The position numbers were made by a program, and so were the translations under genes. Below the pieces are notes generated by a model. The model saw only the letters and a list, made by a program, of their open reading frames with translations, was not told where the DNA came from and did not search any database. Shown piece by piece: positions 20,101 through 28,567 of a DNA stretch of 64,000 nt (its first letter is position 1; the number at the start of each line of letters is the position of its first letter). The DNA is from Lacrimispora sp. BS-2 (GTDB taxonomy: Bacteria > Bacillota > Clostridia > Lachnospirales > Lachnospiraceae). The stretch lies in NCBI RefSeq assembly GCF_040207125.1, contig NZ_CP157940.1, positions 3,038,001 to 3,102,000 of the forward strand. The letters run 5' to 3'.

Positions 20101-21050
20101 TGCTTGTCTACTGTGGTTCCAGCCTCTGCCAGAATTTCCCCGGTTGTGGTGTCAACCACATCCTCAGCAAGAACATGGCCTGTAATGCGGTTTTTGAAAT
20201 GAAGCTTTTTATTGAACTTATATCTTCCGACCTTTGCAAGATCGTATCTTCTGGGGTCAAAAAACATACTATTTAACAAACTTTCAGCACTATCAACAGA
20301 TAAAGGCTCACCTGGGCGGATCTTCTTATATAACTCCAATAAGCCATCCTGGTAATTATCGGAAGTATCCTTACCAAAGCTGGCTAATAATTTTGGTTCT
20401 TCACCGAACAGTTCAATGATCTCTGCGTTGGTACCAAAGCCCAGAGCACGGATCAGCACGGTTACAGGAACCTTTCTGGTTCTGTCTACACGTACGTAGA
20501 AGATGTCGTTGGAGTCTGTTTCGTACTCCAGCCATGCACCCCTGTTGGGGATTACCGTGCAGGCATAAAGCTCCTTCCCTACCTTGTCATGTTCAATGCC
20601 ATAATATATACCTGGGGAACGTACCAACTGGCTAACAATAACTCGCTCGGCACCGTTGATCACAAAGGAACCGGTATCTGTCATAAGCGGAAGATCGCCC
20701 ATGAAGATCTCATGTTCATTAATCTCATCTTTATCTTTATTGCAAAGCCTTACCTTTACCTTTAAAGGAGCCGCATAAGTTGCATCTCTTTCCTTGCATT
20801 CTTCTATTGTGTACTTGATATCATCTTTACATAATGTAAAGTTGACAAACTCAAGACTTAAGTGTCCTGCAAAGTCTGCAATCGGAGAGATGTCTTCAAA
20901 GACTTCCTTTAATCCTTCATCAAGGAACCACTGATAGGAATTCTTTTGAATCTCAATCAGGTTAGGCATCTCAAGCACTTCTTTTTGTCTTGAGAAGCTC
21001 ATTCTCAGGCTCTTACCGGCTGGGACCGGACGCATTCTGCTTTTCTCCAT
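17154..21050 (-). CDS. rpoB: RNA polymerase beta subunit
   Basis: Subunit of 1298 aa. The rifampicin-binding cluster region is recognisable as [20 protein letters not shown] with [14 protein letters not shown]. The C-terminal clamp segments ([21 protein letters not shown]) are complete. After about residue 1255 an acidic tail follows, built partly from a 9-nt repeat encoding Glu-Val-Glu. Translation can begin at 21050 ([20 protein letters not shown]); no better start is evident. Unlike many Firmicutes, no rplJL genes lie upstream; a consensus promoter and a divergent gene do. Confidence 0.97.
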   Translation of the reverse strand: MEKSRMRPVPAGKSLRMSFSRQKEVLEMPNLIEIQKNSYQWFLDEGLKEVFEDISPIADFAGHLSLEFVNFTLCKDDIKYTIEECKERDATYAAPLKVKVRLCNKDKDEINEHEIFMGDLPLMTDTGSFVINGAERVIVSQLVRSPGIYYGIEHDKVGKELYACTVIPNRGAWLEYETDSNDIFYVRVDRTRKVPVTVLIRALGFGTNAEIIELFGEEPKLLASFGKDTSDNYQDGLLELYKKIRPGEPLSVDSAESLLNSMFFDPRRYDLAKVGRYKFNKKLHFKNRITGHVLAEDVVDTTTGEILAEAGTTVDKQLATDIQNAAVPFVWLEGVERKQKVLSNLMVDLASFVNFDPKEAGITELVFYPALEKILAEAGSEDEETLKKALHRNINELIPKHITKEDILASINYNMHLEEEVGAADDIDHLGNRRIRAVGELLQNQYRIGLSRMERVVRERMTTQDMDGITPQSLINIKPVTAAVKEFFGSSQLSQFMDQNNPLAELTHKRRLSALGPGGLSRDRAGFEVRDVHYTHYGRMCPIETPEGPNIGLINSLATYARVNQYGFVEAPYRVVDKTNAQNPVVTDEVVYLTADEEDNFVVAQANEPLDDEGHFIHKNISGRFREETSEFQRKNIDLMDVSPKMVFSVATAMIPFLENDDANRALMGSNMQRQAVPLLTTETPVVGTGMESKAAVDSGVCVVAKNSGVVERSASNEIIIKRDSDGGKDVYRLTKFKRSNQSNCYNQKPIVFKNNHVEKGEVIADGPSTQNGEIALGKNPLIGFMTWEGYNYEDAVLLSEKLVQEDVYTSVHIEEYEAEARDTKLGPEEITRDVPGVGEDALKDLDERGIIRIGAEVRAGDILVGKVTPKGETELTAEERLLRAIFGEKAREVRDTSLKVPHGAYGIIVDAKVFTRENGDELSPGVNQTVRIYIAQKRKISVGDKMAGRHGNKGVVSRVLPVEDMPFLPNGRPLDIVLNPLGVPSRMNIGQVLEIHLSLAARALGFNVSTPVFDGANEIDIMDTLDVANDYVNMEWEDFQEKYKETLKPEVIDYLGDHLDHKELWKGVPLNRDGKVRLRDGRTGEYFDSPVTIGHMHYLKLHHLVDDKIHARSTGPYSLVTQQPLGGKAQFGGQRFGEMEVWALEAYGASYTLQEIMTVKSDDVVGRVKTYEAIIKGDNIPEPGIPESFKVLLKELQSLALDVRVLRDDNTEVQIAESTEYEETDLRSIIEGDRRYRDEESFGSYGYQKQEFKDAELVAVEEEEVEEVEEVEDVEADGIDDSFEEFDDAEFEDSDEE
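17230..17270 (-). repeat. 9-bp tandem repeat in the rpoB acidic tail
   Basis: The unit acttcctct (plus strand) is repeated about three times with flanking partial copies, encoding alternating Glu and Val. Slippage here would change tail length by three residues at a time without a frameshift. Confidence 0.7.
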
Positions 21051-21142
21051 TGACGTTTCACCCCTGTTTTCTTTCTAATCGTTTCTGTTTTTGGGCATAA
21101 ATGTGCCTTCAAGGCACACAAATCCACAATAGTGCACATTCC

Positions 21143-21171
21143 ATAATATCATGGGACTGTCAACGTGTCAA
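21143..21171 (-). promoter_or_regulatory. rpoBC promoter
   Basis: On the minus strand, TTGACA (21166-21171), 17-bp spacer, TATTAT (21143-21148). The roughly 90-nt leader also contains a small hairpin, TGTGCC-TTGAA-GGCACA. Confidence 0.8.
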
Positions 21172-21182
21172 GCATTTTTTGC

Positions 21183-21211
21183 TTGTATTTTCCAAGAAAA
21201 TGTGTTATACT
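21183..21211 (+). promoter_or_regulatory. Promoter of the 149-aa membrane protein gene
   Basis: TTGTAT (21183-21188), 17-bp spacer, TATACT (21206-21211), about 50 bp before the GTG start, back to back with the rpoB promoter. Confidence 0.65.
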
Positions 21212-21260
21212 ATTGCAGATAGGCCCAATTTTACAAAATGAACTATTGGAGGTATTCCCG

Positions 21261-21710
21261 GTGAGCACATTTTTAAACGTATTATTAGTGATTCTTTTCA
21301 TCGCAGCCGTGGCTCTGGCAATCCTTTATTTTCTCGGAAGAAAGCTGGAAAAGCGTCAGGTGGAACAGCAGCAGGCATTGGAAGCTGCGGCACAGTCCGT
21401 ATCCATGCTGGTAATCGATAAAAAGAAGATGAAGCTAAAGGATGCAGGGCTTCCTAAGATCGTGTACGAACAAACCCCATGGTATATGCGCCGTACAAAG
21501 CTGCCCATTGTAAAGGCAAAGGTTGGCCCAAAGGTTATGACACTGATCGCTGACGCCAAGGTATTCGACGTGCTTCCGGTCAAAACAGAAGCTAAGGTTG
21601 TGGTAAGCGGTATCTACATAACCGAGATCAAGAGCCTTCGCGGCAAAGCGGTTCCTCCGGCGCCAAAAAAGAAGAAATTCCTGGACAGGTTTAAAAAGGG
21701 CGGTAAGTAA
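21261..21710 (+). CDS. Conserved hypothetical single-pass membrane protein
   Basis: Product of 149 aa starting at GTG 21261 (MSTFLNVLLVILFIAAVALA), chosen because GGAGG lies 8 nt upstream; a longer frame extends 96 nt further but has no binding site. One N-terminal membrane span is followed by a basic cytoplasmic-type domain with DKKKMKLKDAGLPKIVYEQ and a lysine-rich end (PAPKKKKFLDRFKKGGK). I do not recognise a functional family. The type is common next to rpoB in Lachnospiraceae as far as I recall, but that is from memory and not checked. Confidence 0.8.
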   Translation: MSTFLNVLLVILFIAAVALAILYFLGRKLEKRQVEQQQALEAAAQSVSMLVIDKKKMKLKDAGLPKIVYEQTPWYMRRTKLPIVKAKVGPKVMTLIADAKVFDVLPVKTEAKVVVSGIYITEIKSLRGKAVPPAPKKKKFLDRFKKGGK

Positions 21711-21790
21711 GATATCTGGTTTCTGTATTTACGAATACATCAATACCCGATTTTTAGAAAATGATCTGTATCATAATAAGATCTGTGCAG

Positions 21791-21830
21791 AATGCCGGAG
21801 CGCGATTATAATCGCACTTCGGCATTTTTT
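21791..21830 (+). terminator. Intrinsic terminator
   Basis: AATGCCGGAG (21791-21800) pairs with CTTCGGCATT (21817-21826) with inner pairing of CGCGATTATAATCGC, followed by T6. Confidence 0.85.
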
Positions 21831-22145
21831 GTTAATAAAAATAGAGTTTTCGGTTATGAGATATTATTTTGTCAGTTCTTTGCAGAAAATGGGTTCATGA
21901 AAAAGACCTGTCCTGCTTCCTTATATATTAGGAAGAAGTACCGATTGCAATAAGGCCTTTATGAGCATTTATATAATTGCTATTATTTAAAAATTTTTAT
22001 CAATATCATCCTGTTAATGATATAAAAATATAGATTGCGAGTTTCTTTCAATTTAGTCTTAATCTCACATTAATCTCAATTTAAAAACATATTTTTGGTT
22101 AATATAACTACAACAGTTGTTTTCAATTAAATTTTAAAAAACCTA
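21831..22145. other. AT-rich gap without recognised features
   Basis: About 315 bp between a terminator and the sodA promoter. I see no reading frame with a ribosome binding site and no strong repeat apart from a short TCCTTATATATTAGGA palindrome near 21918-21933. Confidence 0.5.
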
Positions 22146-22211
22146 TTGACAAACTCATTTTTATAATATACAATTAAGCCACAAGATAGTTAGTTAAAAC
22201 TAACCAACTAT
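22146..22211 (+). promoter_or_regulatory. sodA promoter with palindromic operator
   Basis: TTGACA at 22146-22151 and TACAAT at 22169-22174 (17-bp spacer). Just downstream, ATAGTTAGTTA (22186-22196) faces TAACCAACTAT (22201-22211), a near-perfect palindrome placed to block transcription. The GTTAGTTA-type palindrome resembles MarR-family operators, so a redox-sensing MarR-type repressor is plausible; the regulator is not in the window. Confidence 0.65.
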
Positions 22212-22256
22212 ATGATAACCTTTACCAGATAAATTAGCAACGAAAGGAGAATTACT

Positions 22257-22877
22257 ATGTTTAATCAAATACAATTACCCTACGCATATAACGCTTTAGA
22301 ACCCTACATCGATGCTCTCACAATGGAGACCCATTATTCCAAACATCATGCAGCTTACACCAAAAACTTAAATGACGCTGCTCAGAAGGCCGGTGTTGCA
22401 GATAAAGAAATCACCTCCCTGCTCTCTTCTCTGGACAGCATATCCGATGAAGCTCTCAGAAAGGCCATCCGCAACAATGGTGGCGGCTTCTACAATCATA
22501 ACCTGTATTTTTCAACCATGAGCCCTGACGGCGGCGGAGAACCTGAAGGCCCCCTCAAAGATGCCCTGGAAAAAGCTTTTGGCAGCTTTTCCGACTTTCA
22601 GAATCAGTTGAGCGGTCTGGCTGCCGGCCAGTTTGGGTCCGGATGGGGCTGGCTGTCGGCAAACCGGGATGGCAGGCTGGTTCTTTCCGCCAGTGCTAAT
22701 CAGGACAATCCCCTCATGGAAGGCAAAGGTTTTGTTCCTATTCTGGGCATTGATGTTTGGGAACATGCCTACTATCTGAAATATAAGAATCTCAGAGCTG
22801 ACTATATTAAAGCATTTTTCAATGTGATTGATTGGAAAGCTGTTGCTTCAAACTATGAAAATATAATAAACAACTAA
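22257..22877 (+). CDS. sodA: Superoxide dismutase (Fe/Mn family)
   Basis: Cytoplasmic enzyme of 206 aa that converts superoxide to peroxide and oxygen. Metal-ligand regions are all present: METHYSKHHAAY (His 26), FYNHNLYF, and GIDVWEHAYYLKYKN (Asp and His). The mid-region GGGFYNHNLYFSTMSP and FGSGWGWLS are family signatures. AAAGGAG precedes the ATG. It forms an operon with the Dps-type gene 16 nt downstream, giving superoxide removal followed by peroxide and iron protection in an anaerobe. Confidence 0.95.
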   Translation: MFNQIQLPYAYNALEPYIDALTMETHYSKHHAAYTKNLNDAAQKAGVADKEITSLLSSLDSISDEALRKAIRNNGGGFYNHNLYFSTMSPDGGGEPEGPLKDALEKAFGSFSDFQNQLSGLAAGQFGSGWGWLSANRDGRLVLSASANQDNPLMEGKGFVPILGIDVWEHAYYLKYKNLRADYIKAFFNVIDWKAVASNYENIINN

Positions 22878-22893
22878 GAAAAGGAGAAATATA

Positions 22894-23334
22894 ATGAGCA
22901 AAAATTTATTTGAAAAACTTAATGAGTATTTGGCCAACCAGCAGGTCATGTATATCAAACTTCATAACCTGCACTGGTATGTGAAGGGTCGCAGTTTCTT
23001 TACACTCCATGCAAAGCTGGAGGAATTATATGACCAGACCGCCCAGATCATGGATGAGGTTGCGGAGCGGCTGCTGGCTTTGGGCGGTTCCCCTGTTGCC
23101 AGCTTAAAAAAGGCACTGGCTCTCACTTCCGTCAAGGAACTGGAGGATGTTCCTATTTCCTCAGATGAAACCATTAACAGCCTGATTTCGGATGTGGAAT
23201 ATTGGATCCGGGATACAAAGGAAATCGTTAAGCTGGCCGAGGATAATGACGATGGAGCAACCGCAGATCAATTTAACGGTTATCTGGCCGAATACCAGAA
23301 GCTTTTGTGGATGCTGAAGTCATATATCAGCTAA
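22894..23334 (+). CDS. dps: Dps-family ferritin-like protein
   Basis: Protein of 146 aa that should form a 12-subunit cage, oxidising and storing iron and protecting DNA from peroxide. The ferroxidase-site pattern is visible: KLHNLHWYVKG (His) and LHAKLEELYDQTAQIMDEVAERLLALGG (Asp, Glu), typical of Dps. AAGGAG is present upstream. It follows sodA in the same operon and ends before a strong terminator. Confidence 0.93.
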   Translation: MSKNLFEKLNEYLANQQVMYIKLHNLHWYVKGRSFFTLHAKLEELYDQTAQIMDEVAERLLALGGSPVASLKKALALTSVKELEDVPISSDETINSLISDVEYWIRDTKEIVKLAEDNDDGATADQFNGYLAEYQKLLWMLKSYIS

Positions 23335-23354
23335 ATCTTCATAAATCTGAAAAT

Positions 23355-23398
23355 AAAATGCCGCTTCCTAATGTAATTATTTAGGAAGCGGCATTTTT
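23355..23398 (+). terminator. Terminator of sodA-dps
   Basis: AAAATGCCGCTTCCTAA pairs almost perfectly with TTAGGAAGCGGCATTTT, followed by T residues. Confidence 0.92.
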
Positions 23399-23414
23399 AC
23401 ATTGGATTTCTCAT

Positions 23415-23467
23415 AAAAGAGGGGCCGCTGCCCCAGGTTGATTCCTCAACAATGGTACAGCGGCCCT
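23415..23467 (-). terminator. Terminator of the cell-wall-binding repeat protein gene
   Basis: On the minus strand, GGGCCGCTG (23458-23466) pairs with CAGCGGCCC (23421-23429), then CTCTTTTAT. It ends the gene whose stop is at 23504. Confidence 0.8.
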
Positions 23468-23503
23468 TGTAAGGCAACTGAAATTATTTCATTCAATAAT
23501 GAA

Positions 23504-25216
23504 TTAATTCTCTACAAATACATTTTCGATTATCTTGCTGCTGCTAACTTTATAGCAACGGTCATCTCCGTCTTTTGCTTTGGTCTTGCCCTTCTGAACT
23601 GTACCAGATGTGTTAACTAATCTGTATTTTGTCTCTACAATACCCTTTTCAGTTTCTGCTTTTTTATCTTTAGCATCAAATTTATAGAATTCGGCAAATG
23701 ACTTGTCGTTTACTTTCTCAGCTTTGACATCATCCAGGAACTTCTCTGTTGTCAGAAGCTTAATTTCTGTATATTCTCCATTGACTGTTGTAGCCTTGAC
23801 TACAGAATATTTATCGTCCTTATCAGCCTTTAACAGCATACCTCCAAGGTAATACTTGTCATCATCTACCCCAAATTTACCCTGGCCTTTTGTGCTTCCG
23901 GACTTATTGAATAAGAACTGGAAATTATCTCCATCAATGCTAACATTCTGCTTGCCGGTCTTCATAGCACCGTCATTTTCGCCGCCAAAATAGTACATCC
24001 TGTATTCTGCTTCCGTGTACAGGCCAGATACATTTTCTTTGAATTCATCTTCTGTATCAAAGTTGTAGTCAGCTAAGTCGTCATCACCTGCAACATATTC
24101 AATGTCCGTTGTGCTGTTTCCAACAAACTTAATAGCAACCAGGCCATCCTTCATTACACCATAGGAATCAAACGCATATTTCTTTCCATTAATGGTCTTG
24201 ATTTCAGATGCAACTAATTTACCATCCTTATCAGCATAGTACCAGTTGTTTTCATCATCATCATAATCATCTTTGTTCAGATAAGAATCAGGCACAACCT
24301 GGAACCAACCCTTGGTTACTCTGGCGCCATCTTCCGGGCTTCCATAATATCTGAACCCTCTTGTATATACAGCATTACCCTGGCTGGTAGTAGCAGTGCT
24401 GTTTGTTGCTACCGTCTCAGTAGGACTAGCCGACCAGTTAACCCATTCAGCATTCATACGGCCATCTACATCAAAGCTGTATTTTCTGCCGTTAATGGTC
24501 TTACCGTTTTCATCCGTCATCTTCTTACCGTTGGTTTTAAAATAGAACCAACGTGTCTGGTCTTCATCATCGAATAAGTTATCGCTGGAAACACCAGGAT
24601 CATGCACGCCATCATAGCTATTATCAACGATATCCAGATACTCCCACTGTCCAACTCTCTGGGCGCCATCATTTTCATCACCGCAATAATAAAGACCGTC
24701 ACGCCACTTGTCATCACCAGTTACTCTATCTCCGCTGTCATCAATCCAACCATACAGCATCTTTGCTTCATCATCAAAGATATATTTCTTTCCGTTAATT
24801 GTCTTGAAAGAAGCAGTGTTTCCGGTACTAGAGCTCTTATAAGCTCTTCCGTTAGATCCAAAGTAATACCAGTGATTCAGCGGTTCTTCATCATCATCAT
24901 CGCCGCCGTCATAATCGTCATTCTCAACGGAAACCCACTTATTGGCTACCATAGCACCATTCTCATCTACATAATAGTAGTTGTCATTGTACTCAACAAC
25001 CATATCGGTAGCCATCTCGCCATCTTCATTAAGATAGAACCAGTTATCTCCTGATTTCTCCCACTTCTCTGTCTCTAAGTCGCCGCTCTTACTGTAGTAC
25101 ACCCATGTACCATTTTCTTCCTGCCAGCCGGTTGCTGCGAAAGAGGACATGGAAGCACCTAAAGCCAGCAGTGCTGCTGTGGATAATACAGCAACTAATT
25201 TTGTCTGCTTTCTCAT
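23504..25216 (-). CDS. Secreted choline-binding-type (CW_binding) repeat protein
   Basis: Protein of 570 aa with an N-terminal signal peptide (MRKQTKLVAVLSTAALLALG, likely cut after SSFAA). The rest is made largely of aromatic-rich repeats of about 20-50 residues: GWQEENGTWVYYSKSGDLET, WEKSGDNWFYLNEDGEM, NYYYVDENGAM and several INGKKYxFD units. These are cell-wall (choline/glucan)-binding repeats of the Pfam CW_binding_1 type. No catalytic domain is evident. Acidic spacers (DDYDGGDDDDEEP) interrupt the repeats. Likely a surface-associated structural or adhesive protein. It is divergent from two tyrosine recombinase genes. Confidence 0.88.
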   Translation of the reverse strand: MRKQTKLVAVLSTAALLALGASMSSFAATGWQEENGTWVYYSKSGDLETEKWEKSGDNWFYLNEDGEMATDMVVEYNDNYYYVDENGAMVANKWVSVENDDYDGGDDDDEEPLNHWYYFGSNGRAYKSSSTGNTASFKTINGKKYIFDDEAKMLYGWIDDSGDRVTGDDKWRDGLYYCGDENDGAQRVGQWEYLDIVDNSYDGVHDPGVSSDNLFDDEDQTRWFYFKTNGKKMTDENGKTINGRKYSFDVDGRMNAEWVNWSASPTETVATNSTATTSQGNAVYTRGFRYYGSPEDGARVTKGWFQVVPDSYLNKDDYDDDENNWYYADKDGKLVASEIKTINGKKYAFDSYGVMKDGLVAIKFVGNSTTDIEYVAGDDDLADYNFDTEDEFKENVSGLYTEAEYRMYYFGGENDGAMKTGKQNVSIDGDNFQFLFNKSGSTKGQGKFGVDDDKYYLGGMLLKADKDDKYSVVKATTVNGEYTEIKLLTTEKFLDDVKAEKVNDKSFAEFYKFDAKDKKAETEKGIVETKYRLVNTSGTVQKGKTKAKDGDDRCYKVSSSKIIENVFVEN

Positions 25217-25445
25217 AATTAATGCACTCTCCTTTTTTTCTTTTTGAAATACTCTTCGAAATTCCTAATTGCATTACGAGGTAATTATACTTCTAATATT
25301 GGAAATTATCGTAAGCAACATGTACTTTACATGCATTTATTCACTATTTAATGCAGTTTTTTCGAAATTTTCTTGATTTTTTTCTACGTAACATATATAC
25401 TTATATAAAACTGTTTTTGCATCATTAAACAAGGAGGAAAAAGAT
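25217..25445. promoter_or_regulatory. Divergent promoter region, surface protein versus recombinases
   Basis: A 229-bp AT-rich gap. The motif TTCGAAATT occurs twice (near 25256 and 25351) and TGCATT faces AATGCA near 25332-25354. I cannot identify a clear pair of invertible-element repeats by eye. Ribosome binding sites lie at both edges (AGGAGAGTGCATT on the minus strand, AAGGAGG on the plus strand). Confidence 0.45.
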
Positions 25446-26309
25446 ATGATAAAAGAAGAAACTGTAACCGGTTCAGAAGCAGAAAATAAAAGTGTCGTCG
25501 AGCAAAGCCTTGATGATTTTCAAAGCTATCTGGAATTTAACAACATGTCCTCTAATACCATTCATGTGTATTTATTCGCAGTAAAACAATTTCTTGGTTT
25601 ATATCATGTGATCAGCCATGATAATCTCATGCTTTATAAATGTTACCTTATGGAACATTATAAGCCCCAGACAGTCAACTTAAGAATCAGAGCTCTTAAT
25701 TGTTACACAGAGTCTTTACAGCTTTCTTCCTCCAAAATGCTGATGATACGAGTCCAACAGAAAACATTTCTGGAAAACGTTATCAGCCAGGCAGATTACG
25801 AATACTTAAAAAAATGTCTGATACGTTCCGGAAACATGCTGTATTATTTTGTCATACGTTTTATGGCAGCCACAGGCGTCCGGGTCAGCGAGCTGGTCCA
25901 GATCAAGGTAGAGCACGTAAAACGCGGTTATATGGATATTTACTCCAAGGATAATAAAATAAGAAGAATCTACATACCAAAAAGCCTCCGTGAGGATGCG
26001 ATGAAATGGCTGCGGCAGATTGACCGGGTGAGCGGATACGTGTTTTTAAACCGCTACGGTGATCCCATTACACCTGCCGGAATCCGGGGCCAGCTTAAAA
26101 AATTTACCGTCCTATATGATCTGGATCCAAAAGTGGTTTATCCTCATTCCTTCCGTCACCGTTTTGCAAAGAATTTTATTGAAACCTGCGGGGATATTTC
26201 CATGCTTTCCGATATTTTAGGGCATGAAAGCATTGAAACCACAAGAATCTATCTTCATCGAAGCAGCACGGAACAAAAACAGATTGTTAATCAAATTGTG
26301 AATTGGTAG
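25446..26309 (+). CDS. Tyrosine recombinase/integrase (first of tandem pair)
   Basis: Site-specific recombinase of 287 aa with an N-terminal SAM-like DNA-binding domain (about residues 20-105) and a C-terminal catalytic domain. The catalytic set appears complete: Arg in AATGVRVSELVQIKVEH, His-x-x-Arg in PHSFRHRFAKNF, His in LGHESIETTRIYLHR and the Tyr nucleophile in the same stretch. AAGGAGG precedes the start. Closely related to the next gene, 6 nt away, so they arose by duplication and are co-transcribed. No phage genes adjoin, so the role may be local inversion or excision rather than phage integration (inference). Confidence 0.9.
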   Translation: MIKEETVTGSEAENKSVVEQSLDDFQSYLEFNNMSSNTIHVYLFAVKQFLGLYHVISHDNLMLYKCYLMEHYKPQTVNLRIRALNCYTESLQLSSSKMLMIRVQQKTFLENVISQADYEYLKKCLIRSGNMLYYFVIRFMAATGVRVSELVQIKVEHVKRGYMDIYSKDNKIRRIYIPKSLREDAMKWLRQIDRVSGYVFLNRYGDPITPAGIRGQLKKFTVLYDLDPKVVYPHSFRHRFAKNFIETCGDISMLSDILGHESIETTRIYLHRSSTEQKQIVNQIVNW

Positions 26310-26315
26310 GATATT

Positions 26316-27161
26316 ATGTTAAATGAAGAATTGCTGAATGATTTTAAGAAATTTTTGAAGAAAAAGAATTTATCAAGTAATACCATTACGGCCTATGCGG
26401 GCAGCGTCCGACTTTTTTTTAGCATGTATAAAGAAATCACACCGGAGAGCCTTCAGCATTATAAAAGCTACCTGATCACCCGCTACCGGCCTGCAACAGT
26501 CAACCAGCGGATCTATGCCATGAATCACTTTTCCCGCTTTTTGGCAGAAACTAATGGAGAGGAATATATTTTAGTCGCCTCTTACCATCTGCCTTCCGTG
26601 AAAGTCCAGCAAAAGACATTTCTGGATACTGTTATTTCAAATGAAGATTATGAGCTGTTTAAAACGAAATTAAAAGAAGAGAAAAATTATTTCTGGTATT
26701 TTATCGTCCGCTTTCTGGCAGCAACAGGCGCCAGGGTCAGTGAACTGATCCAGATCAAGGTGGAGCATTTAAACCTGGGATATCTGGACCTTTATTCCAA
26801 GGGCGGAAAGGTGCGCCGCATTTATTTCCCGGATTCTTTATGCAAAGAGGCACTGGAATGGTGCCACGGCATGGGCAAGAAAAGCGGTTTCCTCTTTTTA
26901 AATAAAGAAGGACGGCTGATCACCCCACGGGGGATCAATTTTCAGCTAAAGCATCTGGCCAAACGCTATGGGATAGATCCTGATACCGTCTATCCCCATT
27001 CCTTCCGCCACCGTTTTGCCAAAAACTTTTTGGCCTGCTTTAACGATATTTCTCTTTTAGCGGATTTAATGGGACATGAAAGCATTGAGACTACAAGAAT
27101 TTATCTCACCCGTTCCAGCCAGGAGCAGCAGCAGATTCTCGACGAAATTATCACATGGTAG
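26316..27161 (+). CDS. Tyrosine recombinase/integrase (second of tandem pair)
   Basis: Recombinase of 281 aa, paralogous to the gene in front. The shared blocks AATGARVSELIQIKVEH, PHSFRHRFAKNF and GHESIETTRIYLTRSS include the catalytic Arg, His-Arg, His and Tyr. The N-terminal domain (residues 1-95) is also alike (LSSNTITAYAGSVRLFFSMY). The ATG lies 6 nt after the first gene's stop, without a strong ribosome binding site, which suggests translational coupling. Two active recombinases could work as a heterotetramer in the manner of XerC/XerD. Confidence 0.9.
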   Translation: MLNEELLNDFKKFLKKKNLSSNTITAYAGSVRLFFSMYKEITPESLQHYKSYLITRYRPATVNQRIYAMNHFSRFLAETNGEEYILVASYHLPSVKVQQKTFLDTVISNEDYELFKTKLKEEKNYFWYFIVRFLAATGARVSELIQIKVEHLNLGYLDLYSKGGKVRRIYFPDSLCKEALEWCHGMGKKSGFLFLNKEGRLITPRGINFQLKHLAKRYGIDPDTVYPHSFRHRFAKNFLACFNDISLLADLMGHESIETTRIYLTRSSQEQQQILDEIITW

Positions 27162-27233
27162 ACAATTTTTTAGCTTTCTTATTTATTTTTACAGATTTTT
27201 ACAGTATAATCTCGAAAAGGAGGATAATATACC

Positions 27234-28457
27234 ATGATAATTTCATTTCGTTTTAGAAACTTCCGTTCCTTTCTGGATGAAACTTTTATTGATATGAAGG
27301 CAGTTAATTACAAGGAACACCCAAACCACCTGGTAATGTCAGGAAACAAAAAACTGATCAAGACTCTGGCTATATACGGAGCAAACTCCAGCGGGAAAAC
27401 CAATCTTTTTCTCGCTTTTGCCAGTTTTCATTCTTTTATTTTCTGGCAGCTCTTTTCAATGGAGGACATTCCCAGGAAACATTTTATGTCGCTGCTGCAG
27501 ATCAGCTCTTTGGACAAAATCCTTCCATTCCTGGAGGAGGACTCCAATTCCCAGCCCACGGAAATGGAACTTTCCTTTATCAGCGGGGAGCGGGTCTATG
27601 AATACGGCTTTTCTGTCCTCAAAGGGAAAATTCTCTCGGAAAATCTGGCAGTGGATAACCATGTGGTATACACACGTAATGCCGATGAGATTACCATTGG
27701 ACGCCAGTACGAAAAAGTTTTACGTCAAAAGGCAGGAATCCTCCCTCGCGAGGATCGGTTATTCTGTTCTATTTTATCATGCCTGGATATACCCGAAATC
27801 ACCGCATTCATGGAACCTTTTGAAACCTTTTTTTCGAAGCAGATCGCTTATTACTGTGATTTCCTTGAACCATTCCAGCTTGCAGGTCATCTGATCATGG
27901 ATGGAAGGGCATACAAAGCCCTCGAAAACCCGGAGGCCCTTAATTATGCATTGGCACAGCTAAGAAAGCTTGGAATCCCGGCTGTAGAATTTATTGTTGA
28001 AAAGGGACTTCCTAAGCTTGGATACCAGGTAAAATCCCGGGAAACCGGCCAGTTCCAGATACACTATAGGGACTACACAAAGGTTTCCATGGGCACAATG
28101 AAATACCTTCAATTTTTTATACAGGTTTATCATCTGTCCCAAAAAGGTGGTGGTATTCTGATTATTGATAACATATCAAATGAATTTCATCCGACTGTTA
28201 CAAAATTCTTTATTGATACTTTTCAGCAGGATAAAAACTCAAACATACAGATTATTTTCACGACCTATGATATCTCCATATTAAATAATCAGCAGTTCCG
28301 CCGGGATGAAGTAGCTTTTGTGGATATGAACGAATATCAGGAGTCCAGGCTATACACCTTAGCAGACATAAAAGTCCGGTCTGATGCCAGCTTTTCCAAG
28401 GACTATCTTTTAGGCAAATATGGGGCAATTCCGCTTCTTAAAGAATGTATTTTCTAA
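27234..28457 (+). CDS. AAA-family ATPase (AAA15/AAA21, OLD/SMC-like) with altered Walker B
   Basis: Protein of 407 aa with the fold expected of COG1106-type ATPases: N-terminal FRFRNFRSF, Walker A YGANSSGKTN at about residues 48-57, and a C-terminal Walker B region GGGILIIDNISNEFHPTV. In most relatives this reads DEIENSLHP; here Asn follows the Asp where the catalytic Glu normally sits. AAAGGAGG precedes the ATG. Members of this family occur in phage-defence and abortive-infection systems, usually with a partner gene; no partner is visible here. Function is unknown. Confidence 0.8.
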   Translation: MIISFRFRNFRSFLDETFIDMKAVNYKEHPNHLVMSGNKKLIKTLAIYGANSSGKTNLFLAFASFHSFIFWQLFSMEDIPRKHFMSLLQISSLDKILPFLEEDSNSQPTEMELSFISGERVYEYGFSVLKGKILSENLAVDNHVVYTRNADEITIGRQYEKVLRQKAGILPREDRLFCSILSCLDIPEITAFMEPFETFFSKQIAYYCDFLEPFQLAGHLIMDGRAYKALENPEALNYALAQLRKLGIPAVEFIVEKGLPKLGYQVKSRETGQFQIHYRDYTKVSMGTMKYLQFFIQVYHLSQKGGGILIIDNISNEFHPTVTKFFIDTFQQDKNSNIQIIFTTYDISILNNQQFRRDEVAFVDMNEYQESRLYTLADIKVRSDASFSKDYLLGKYGAIPLLKECIF

Positions 28458-28468
28458 AATAACTGAAA

Positions 28469-28566
28469 AAGGCATACTGCCAATGGTGATATGATACCTC
28501 CAAAGTATTAGTTTTTATATTTAAACTGTATACTTTGGAGGTATCATGTCAATGGCATATGTCTTT
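28469..28566. terminator. Long inverted repeat, bidirectional terminator
   Basis: ATGATACCTCCAAAGTAT (28491-28508) pairs perfectly over 18 bp with ATACTTTGGAGGTATCAT (28530-28547). Imperfect pairing extends outward over the flanking CATACTGCCAATGG and CAATGGCATATG, and T6 follows on the plus strand. It separates the ATPase gene from a convergent minus-strand gene. Confidence 0.8.
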
Positions 28567-28567
28567 T

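Noticed and set aside
23438..23620. 60-codon plus-strand ORF at the end of the surface-protein gene
   Set aside because: It overlaps the terminator and the antisense of coding DNA; no binding site.
25217..25445. Invertible promoter between surface-protein and recombinase genes
   Set aside because: I could not find a convincing pair of inverted repeats by eye; kept only as a hypothesis to test.
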